A model generated the notes under the pieces. That model had not been told where the DNA came from. It did no database searches and saw only the letters and a list, made by a program, of their open reading frames with translations. 9,637 nucleotides of DNA from an uncultured Ruminococcus sp. GTDB lineage: Bacteria; Bacillota; Clostridia; Oscillospirales; Ruminococcaceae. The first letter of the stretch is position 1. The number at the start of each line of letters is the position of its first letter. The DNA is taken from NCBI GenBank assembly GCA_947175005.1, contig CAMWLD010000060.1:1-9637 (forward strand). The letters are read 5' to 3'. Both the position numbers and the translations under genes were made by a program. This document shows, piece after piece, positions 5,388 to 9,637 of the stretch.

Positions 5388-7058
5388 ATGCTTACCGATA
5401 TTGAGATCGCACGAAACGCCAAAATGAAGAAAATCACCGAAATTGCGGGGTCGCTGGGTATTGACTCCGAGGACATTGAATGCTACGGACATTACAAGGC
5501 AAAGCTTTCCGAAGAGCTTTACGCAAAAACCGCCGGCAGACCCGACGGCAAGCTTATTCTTGTGACCGCCATAAACCCCACCCCTGCGGGCGAGGGCAAG
5601 ACCACGGTATCCGTGGGGCTGGCGGAGGCTATGGGCAGGATAGGGAAAAAATGCGTACTTGCGCTGCGCGAGCCGTCTCTTGGACCTGTGTTCGGCATAA
5701 AGGGAGGCGCTGCGGGAGGCGGATATGCCCAGGTAGTGCCTATGGAGGACATCAACCTTCATTTCACGGGGGATATGCACGCCATTACGGCTGCGAATAA
5801 TTTGCTCTGTGCACTGCTTGACAATCATATGCAGCAGGGCAACGATCTGAAGATAGATCAGCGGCGGATAATGATAGACCGCTGCATGGATATGAACGAC
5901 CGTGCGCTGCGAAATACCGTTGTGGGACTTGGGGGGAAGATAAACGGTATTCCCCGTGAGGACGGGTTCAGGATAACCGTTGCAAGCGAGGTAATGGCTA
6001 TTCTCTGCCTTGCCCGTGACCTTGCCGACCTTAAAAAGCGGCTTGGAAATATACTGGTGGCGTACAATTTAAGCGGCGAGCCGGTTTTTGCCCGTGACCT
6101 TAAAGCGGAGGGGGCTATGACTGCACTGCTGCGTGACGCGATAAAACCCAATATGGTACAGACGTTGGAGAACAATCCAGTGCTTATGCATGGAGGGCCT
6201 TTTGCAAACATTGCCCACGGCTGCAACTCGGTAAGGGCTACAAAGCTTGCCTTAAAGCTTGGGGATTACTGCATTACCGAGGCGGGCTTCGGGGCGGATC
6301 TTGGTGCGGAAAAGTTCTGCGACATCAAGTGCCGCTTCGGCGGGATAAAGCCCGACTGCGCCGTTATTGTTGCGACCATAAGGGCGCTCAAATACAACGG
6401 CGGGGTGGCACGTGCCGACCTTTCGGAGGAAAATGTTCCTGCGCTGGAGGCGGGACTCTCCAATCTTAAAACTCACATTGAAAATATGCGCAAATTCGGG
6501 CTGCCCGTTGTGATTGCCATTAACAGATTTGCCACGGACAGCGAAGGGGAGATCAGGGCTGTGAAGAATTTCTGCGCTGTTATGGACGCAGAGGTCTCCT
6601 TGACGGAGATATTCGCAAAAGGCGGCGAGGGGGGCATTGATCTTGCCCAAAAGGTCTGCAAGGTCATTGAAACAAGGGGGGCGCAGTTTAGACTGCTGTA
6701 TGACGAGAAGCTGCCCATTAAGGAAAAACTGGAGATTATTGCAAAGCGCATTTACCGTGCGGACGGGGTAATATACACTGCCCAGGCGGAAAAGGCGTTG
6801 GCGGAGATAAACAAGCTGGGCTTCGGGGACACGCCCGTTTGCGTAGCGAAAACGCAGTACAGTCTTTCCGACGACCCCACAAAGCTTGGCAGTCCCAGAG
6901 GCTTCAACATTACGGTTCGCGACCTTAAACTTTCGGCGGGGGCGGGCTTTGTGGTGGCGCTTACGGGAGATATTATGACCATGCCCGGGCTGCCTAAGGT
7001 GCCTGCGGCGGTGAACATTGACTGCGATGAGAACGGTAATATAAGCGGGCTGTTCTGA
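5388..7058 (+). CDS. fhs: Formate-tetrahydrofolate ligase, 556 aa
   Basis: This cytoplasmic enzyme makes 10-formyl-tetrahydrofolate from formate, ATP and tetrahydrofolate, feeding one-carbon units to purine and formyl-methionine synthesis (and the methyl branch of the acetyl-CoA pathway where present). It is full length for the family. The nucleotide-binding loop TPAGEGKTT lies at residues 65-73, followed by the hallmark [21 protein letters not shown] split across about 95-115 and [12 protein letters not shown]. Later signatures include [27 protein letters not shown], and near the C-terminus the [14 protein letters not shown] block. ATG 5388 follows GGAGG by 10 bases and an extended -10 promoter. 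It is not next to other folate genes; folD is not visible. The stop is followed within two bases by a repeat element that can fold and may terminate or weaken transcription. Confidence 0.97.
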   Translation: MLTDIEIARNAKMKKITEIAGSLGIDSEDIECYGHYKAKLSEELYAKTAGRPDGKLILVTAINPTPAGEGKTTVSVGLAEAMGRIGKKCVLALREPSLGPVFGIKGGAAGGGYAQVVPMEDINLHFTGDMHAITAANNLLCALLDNHMQQGNDLKIDQRRIMIDRCMDMNDRALRNTVVGLGGKINGIPREDGFRITVASEVMAILCLARDLADLKKRLGNILVAYNLSGEPVFARDLKAEGAMTALLRDAIKPNMVQTLENNPVLMHGGPFANIAHGCNSVRATKLALKLGDYCITEAGFGADLGAEKFCDIKCRFGGIKPDCAVIVATIRALKYNGGVARADLSEENVPALEAGLSNLKTHIENMRKFGLPVVIAINRFATDSEGEIRAVKNFCAVMDAEVSLTEIFAKGGEGGIDLAQKVCKVIETRGAQFRLLYDEKLPIKEKLEIIAKRIYRADGVIYTAQAEKALAEINKLGFGDTPVCVAKTQYSLSDDPTKLGSPRGFNITVRDLKLSAGAGFVVALTGDIMTMPGLPKVPAAVNIDCDENGNISGLF

Positions 7059-7060
7059 TA

Positions 7061-7135
7061 GAGGCAAGAGGTTTAAGAGGCAAGAGGCAAGAAAGTGAGT
7101 GCCGGATAGATAATTCTTGCCTCTTATCCTCTTGC
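7061..7135. repeat. Heptad repeat element, copy 2, with opposing arms
   Basis: The left arm (7061-7093) consists of GAGGCAA heptads with a TTTAAG interruption and starts two bases after the fhs stop. The right arm (7114-7135) is a near reverse copy, lacking one heptad. AAGAGGCAAGAA (7082-7093) and TTCTTGCCTCTT (7114-7125) pair perfectly over 12 bp with a 20-base loop. The hairpin could act as an fhs terminator or an mRNA-processing site, but the U tract after it is poor. It shares its core order with the copy at 3837-3893. Confidence 0.65.
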
Positions 7136-7160
7136 TTTATGTTAAGGAGGTATTTGGAGT

Positions 7161-7526
7161 ATGACTGAAGAATCTTTGCGGTGGAATAGGTTTATTTATG
7201 AGGTTTGTTACAAGGATATATCGGAATTGTCGGACATTCAGAAAAAAGCTGTGCTTTGCTTTTGGTATGATGCGGAAATGTGCAGCGGAGGGCACAGCGG
7301 TTATTTTGACAACTGTCCCGAAGATGATCCCGATGAGGTTTATGAAGCTCTTCTGGAAATAGGAAACAAGGACATTGCCGATAATTACAGAAAAGCACTG
7401 ACTGCCGAAGCAGAAGAGGACAACTATATAGAAACGGATAATGCCTTTTATAGCTTTTCTCCGGAACTTGCCCATTTGCTTCAGGAATATGTGGAGAACA
7501 ATAAAAAGTATATATTCGGTGGATAA
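7161..7526 (+). CDS. Acidic DUF4375 / DMP19-like protein, 121 aa
   Basis: The central segment VLCFWYDAEMCSGGHSGYFD (about 31-50), followed by EALLEIGNKDIADNYRKAL (about 62-80), matches my memory of the DUF4375 pattern: a 'GG...YF.N' motif, then a helix with EAL..IG....A. The family includes DMP19, a DNA-mimic protein of Neisseria that binds a regulator. This protein is strongly acidic: 27 Asp/Glu against 10 Lys/Arg, net about -17, including EDDPDE (54-59) and EAEED (83-87). It is cytoplasmic with no signal or membrane segment. AAGGAGG lies 10 bases before ATG 7161. It follows fhs by about 100 bases across a foldable repeat, and I see no convincing promoter of its own. DNA mimicry here is only a possibility; many DUF4375 proteins have no known role. 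Confidence 0.78.
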   Translation: MTEESLRWNRFIYEVCYKDISELSDIQKKAVLCFWYDAEMCSGGHSGYFDNCPEDDPDEVYEALLEIGNKDIADNYRKALTAEAEEDNYIETDNAFYSFSPELAHLLQEYVENNKKYIFGG

Positions 7527-7538
7527 ATTTTACCCTAT

Positions 7539-7543
7539 GGGAG
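7539..7543 (+). promoter_or_regulatory. Ribosome binding site that selects ATG 7553
   Basis: GGGAG lies 9 bases before ATG 7553 but only 3 bases before the in-frame ATG at 7547, so initiation two codons downstream is preferred. Confidence 0.65.
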
Positions 7544-7552
7544 TGTATGAGA

Positions 7553-8113
7553 ATGGACGATATATTGAAATTTGCGGACAGAAATGAATTCAGGAAATGG
7601 CTTGGGGAGAATTGCCGCGGGCATGAGGGTGTATGGCTTTTATTCGGCAAATCGGGAGGTCCTAAGACGCTGAAAGCGGCGGAGGCACTGGAGGAGGCGC
7701 TTTGCTTCGGGTGGATAGACGGGCAAATGGAAAGTATTGACGGTAAAAGCTACAAGAAATATTTTTCCGAACGCAGGGCAAAAAGCAAGTGGTCGGAGAA
7801 AAACAAGGGGATTGTCAAAAGCCTTGAAGAACGCGGGCTTATGACCGATCACGGCAGGGAGAAGATCGAAGAGGCGAAAAAGAACGGGCAATGGGAGGCT
7901 GTGAATTCCGTAGAGGTCACGGAGGAGCAAATCGCGTGCCTTATCGAGGTGCTGAAGGAGTATGAGCCTGCGTTTACTAATTTTCAGGCTATGTCTTTAT
8001 CGGTGAAGAAAACCTACACGAGGGCGTATTTTGACGCTAAGACAGAGGCGGGACGGGAAAAGCGCATTGCTTGGATGGTGGACAGGCTCAACAGGAATTT
8101 AAAGCCTATGTAG
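7553..8113 (+). CDS. YdeI/OmdA family protein (bacteriocin-protection type), 186 aa
   Basis: The order of motifs fits the YdeI / OmpD-associated (OmdA) family. It opens with DILKFADRNEFRKWLGEN, then EALCFGWIDGQ (about 48-58), YFSERRAKSKWSEKNK (70-85) and LEERGLMTDHGREKIEEAK. A C-terminal helical OmdA segment runs from about 135 (AFTNFQAMSLSVKKTYTRAY, then EKRIAWMVDRLNRN). Length is normal for the family. Members are described as protecting against cationic peptides or bacteriocins in some bacteria, but the biochemical activity is not established and I would not assume it here. There is no signal peptide, so it is probably cytoplasmic. It starts 26 bases after the preceding gene without a visible promoter, suggesting co-transcription. 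Confidence 0.85.
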   Translation: MDDILKFADRNEFRKWLGENCRGHEGVWLLFGKSGGPKTLKAAEALEEALCFGWIDGQMESIDGKSYKKYFSERRAKSKWSEKNKGIVKSLEERGLMTDHGREKIEEAKKNGQWEAVNSVEVTEEQIACLIEVLKEYEPAFTNFQAMSLSVKKTYTRAYFDAKTEAGREKRIAWMVDRLNRNLKPM

Positions 8114-8157
8114 CGGCGGACTGCAAGGAAAGATTTTAAGCTGATTCAGGTGATAAA

Positions 8158-8706
8158 ATGAATTTTGAAAATTCAGTAAAAAATTTAATAAAGCTTTTGA
8201 TTTTTGCTTTCTTTATCGCCATGCCTTTTATTTATTTTTGCATACAGATATATGACCTGTATAATGACGGCAATGTGGGAAAATTTATTCTGCTTATCAA
8301 TACGATTGTCCTGCCGCTGGAGGTATTGATTAATGCGGCATTGAATATTGCAGGCTTCTGCATTCTGAAAAAGGATAAAAAATGGAGCAGGCTTGCTTTG
8401 CTTTATCTTTTTATTCAAGGCGTTGTTTCCGTACTGACGGCTGTTTTGCAAATAAGAATAGAAATGATTCTTATGTGTCTGTTTAATGTTTTTTCTTTTT
8501 TTGTTGCAGTCGCTGTTCACCATTCGGGTAAAACCGGGGCGGCGGAAAACCCGGAAAATCTTTCTCACACGCAAGGTAACATTGCCGGCACGGCTGACAC
8601 TGCTGACATATTTGACACGGCTGATTTGGCTGAAATAGCCGAGATTGCCGATATGCTTGAAACGGCTGACAGGAAGAATAAGGAAGATTTTTTGTATAAA
8701 CCGTAA
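8158..8706 (+). CDS. Small four-helix membrane protein with tripeptide-repeat tail, 182 aa
   Basis: I do not recognise the family. Four hydrophobic segments lie at about 11-32, 42-70, 79-98 and 101-121, joined by short loops including KKDKKW (71-76). The tail after HHSGKTG (about 121-127) is polar and probably cytoplasmic by the positive-inside rule. It contains nine consecutive tripeptides of the form [T/I/L/M]-[A/F/L]-[D/E] (145-171) and ends in a basic stretch, DRKNKEDF. AGGTGAT lies 3 bases before ATG 8158 and AAGGAAAG further upstream, so the ribosome binding site is moderate or poorly spaced. It starts 44 bases after the OmdA-family gene and shares its strand, so it may be in the same transcript. 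Lower GC and Phe/Ile richness than its neighbours are expected for a membrane protein. Confidence 0.72.
   Translation: MNFENSVKNLIKLLIFAFFIAMPFIYFCIQIYDLYNDGNVGKFILLINTIVLPLEVLINAALNIAGFCILKKDKKWSRLALLYLFIQGVVSVLTAVLQIRIEMILMCLFNVFSFFVAVAVHHSGKTGAAENPENLSHTQGNIAGTADTADIFDTADLAEIAEIADMLETADRKNKEDFLYKP
8590..8670 (+). repeat. Nine-unit 9-bp in-frame tandem repeat
   Basis: Nine 9-base units in a row encode TAD, TAD, IFD, TAD, LAE, IAE, IAD, MLE and TAD. Four are near-identical DNA units (ACGGCTGAC, or ACTGCTGAC / ACGGCTGAT); the others have drifted but keep the hydrophobic-Ala-acidic pattern. This suggests expansion by slippage followed by divergence under selection for the acidic third position. 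Confidence 0.8.
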
Positions 8707-8722
8707 AATTTACAGTAAATTT
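8706..8722. repeat. AT-only palindrome next to the obg promoter
   Basis: AAATTTA (8706-8712) and TAAATTT (8716-8722) form a 7-bp inverted repeat around CAG. It starts at the stop codon of the membrane-protein gene and ends one base before the -35 box at 8724. It could be an operator or a weak terminator; being AT-only, chance is also possible. Confidence 0.3.
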
Positions 8723-8723
8723 A

Positions 8724-8752
8724 TTGACATATTCGTCAAAATGTGGTATAAT
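8724..8752 (+). promoter_or_regulatory. Consensus promoter of obg
   Basis: TTGACA (8724-8729), a 17-base spacer ending in TGG (extended -10), and TATAAT (8747-8752) match the vegetative consensus exactly. The start would be near 8759, giving a leader of about 120 bases that contains the third heptad repeat copy. Confidence 0.87.
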
Positions 8753-8825
8753 GTAATGTATTATTTTCGGATAGGGTAGTTTTCAGAAATAAACCGGCAG
8801 CGGCAGCGCATACAGCACAGCAAAA

Positions 8826-8858
8826 TTCTTGCTTCTTGCCTCCTGCCTCTTGCCTCTA
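8826..8858 (+). repeat. Heptad repeat element, copy 3, in the obg leader
   Basis: This block of TTGCCTC/TTGCTTC-like heptads includes one variant, CTGCCTC. It lies inside the predicted obg leader and ends 5 bases before the AGAAGGAG ribosome binding site (8864-8871). It is the plus-strand equivalent of the copies at 3847-3882 and 7061-7135, here without an obvious opposing arm. Confidence 0.6.
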
Positions 8859-8879
8859 TCAGCAGAAGGAGCTGTTACA

Positions 8880-9637
8880 ATGTCGATATTCGTGGATAAG
8901 GCAACCATAAAAATAAAAGCGGGAGACGGCGGCGACGGCGCTGTTTCATTTCACAGGGAAAAATATGTGGCGGCGGGCGGCCCCGACGGCGGCGACGGCG
9001 GCAAAGGCGGGAACATTGTTTTTGCCGTTGACAGCGGCATGTCCTCGCTGATAGATTTCCGCTACAAGAGAAAATTTGCCGCAGAGCGCGGACAAAACGG
9101 CTCGGGGGGCAACTGCACGGGCAAAAACGCTCCCGACCTTATTATAAAGGTTCCCAAGGGGACGGTCATACGTGAATCCCAGAGCGGCAGGGTCATGGCG
9201 GATATGTCAAGCGATGAGCCTAAGATCCTTGCAAAGGGGGGCAAGGGCGGCAAGGGAAATGCAAGGTTTGCCACGCCCACAAGGCAGATACCGAGGTTTG
9301 CAAAGCCCGGCTTTTTAGGTGAGGAATTTGATGTTACGCTGGAGCTGAAGCTGCTCGCTGATGTGGGACTGGTGGGCTTTCCGAATGTGGGAAAATCCAC
9401 GCTTATTTCGGTGGTTTCCGCTGCGAAGCCCAAGATAGCAAATTATCATTTTACCACTCTTACGCCTGTGCTCGGGGTGGTAAGTGTAAGCGAGGGAAAG
9501 TCTTTTGTTATGGCGGATATTCCCGGGCTTATTGAGGGGGCTTCCGAAGGAGTGGGGCTCGGGCACGAGTTTCTGCGGCACGTGGACAGGTGCAGGCTTA
9601 TTATTCATGTGGTAGACGTTTCGGGGGTCGAGGGACG
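8880..9637 (+). CDS. obgE: Obg family GTPase, partial (3' end beyond window)
   Basis: Obg is an essential GTPase that acts on the large ribosomal subunit and links growth to (p)ppGpp. The visible 252 codons contain the Gly-rich Obg fold (about 1-158), with [19 protein letters not shown] and the repeated GGDGG/GGKGGKG loops. The G domain follows with G1 GFPNVGKST (166-174), switch FTTLTPVLG (191-199) and G3 DIPGLIEG (213-220). The NKxD motif and C-terminal OCT domain would lie past the window edge. ATG 8880 has AAGGAG 8 bases upstream. It has its own consensus promoter and a 120-base leader, so it is likely transcribed apart from the preceding small genes. Confidence 0.97.
   Translation, partial: MSIFVDKATIKIKAGDGGDGAVSFHREKYVAAGGPDGGDGGKGGNIVFAVDSGMSSLIDFRYKRKFAAERGQNGSGGNCTGKNAPDLIIKVPKGTVIRESQSGRVMADMSSDEPKILAKGGKGGKGNARFATPTRQIPRFAKPGFLGEEFDVTLELKLLADVGLVGFPNVGKSTLISVVSAAKPKIANYHFTTLTPVLGVVSVSEGKSFVMADIPGLIEGASEGVGLGHEFLRHVDRCRLIIHVVDVSGVEG

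Noticed and set aside
5028..5828. In-frame upstream extension of the HipA-like gene to 654 codons
   Set aside because: The extra 267 codons run antisense through fhs, across both promoters; the ribosome binding site and promoter point to ATG 5027, and the protein from there matches the expected family length.
6252..7067. Minus-strand open frame of 271 codons
   Set aside because: It is antisense to fhs, which is a clear full-length enzyme; the shadow has no domain and no promoter.
7061..7135. Possible CRISPR array
   Set aside because: The units are 7 bases, contiguous, and without spacers of constant length; no cas gene is near.
8910..9010. GGCGACGGC-type repeats at the start of obg
   Set aside because: They encode the conserved Gly-rich loops of the Obg fold and are expected.

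Overview
The window looks like chromosomal DNA of an anaerobic Firmicute of the Ruminococcus/Oscillospiraceae type. This is an inference from gene content (formate-tetrahydrofolate ligase, a clostridial MATE transporter, a clostridial HipA-like kinase), AT-rich intergenic DNA between moderately GC-rich genes, and strong AGGAGG-type ribosome binding sites. No species can be named from the sequence alone. I see no rRNA, tRNA, CRISPR array, insertion sequence or prophage gene.

Layout. Positions 1-5027 are transcribed leftward (minus strand). They hold an ECF sigma factor (1272-1778) whose stop overlaps the start of a large membrane-anchored probable anti-sigma factor (1-1275, running off the left edge), then a MATE efflux transporter (2293-3654) and an orphan HipA-like kinase (3864-5027). 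From 5388 rightward everything is on the plus strand: fhs (5388-7058), a very acidic DUF4375/DMP19-like protein (7161-7526), a YdeI/OmdA-family protein (7553-8113), a small four-helix membrane protein with a tripeptide-repeat tail (8158-8706), and the Obg GTPase gene (from 8880, cut by the right edge). The kinase and fhs are divergent from a shared 360-base intergenic region with a good promoter in each direction.

Regulation. Six vegetative-type promoters can be read directly, all with 17-base spacers. They precede the sigma/anti-sigma operon, MATE, the HipA-like kinase, fhs and obg; the sixth, on the plus strand at 2139-2167, has no gene downstream. That orphan promoter is followed about 50 bases later by an 11-bp hairpin, so it probably makes a small RNA of about 90 nt. 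The sigma operon has a perfect consensus extended -10 promoter and a leader of about 200 nt with two clean hairpins, one just upstream of the ribosome binding site. The small genes after fhs have no convincing promoter of their own and may be read through from fhs.

Other points of interest. A dispersed heptad-based repeat (unit GAGGCAA / TTGCCTC) occurs at three gene borders: it supplies the last codons and stop of the kinase gene, follows the fhs stop by two bases, and lies in the obg leader just before the ribosome binding site. The membrane protein at 8158 ends in nine consecutive 9-base units encoding [T/I/L/M]-[A/F/L]-[D/E]. I do not see a clearly new multi-gene system. The best leads are the candidate small RNA, the repeat family and the structured sigma-operon leader.
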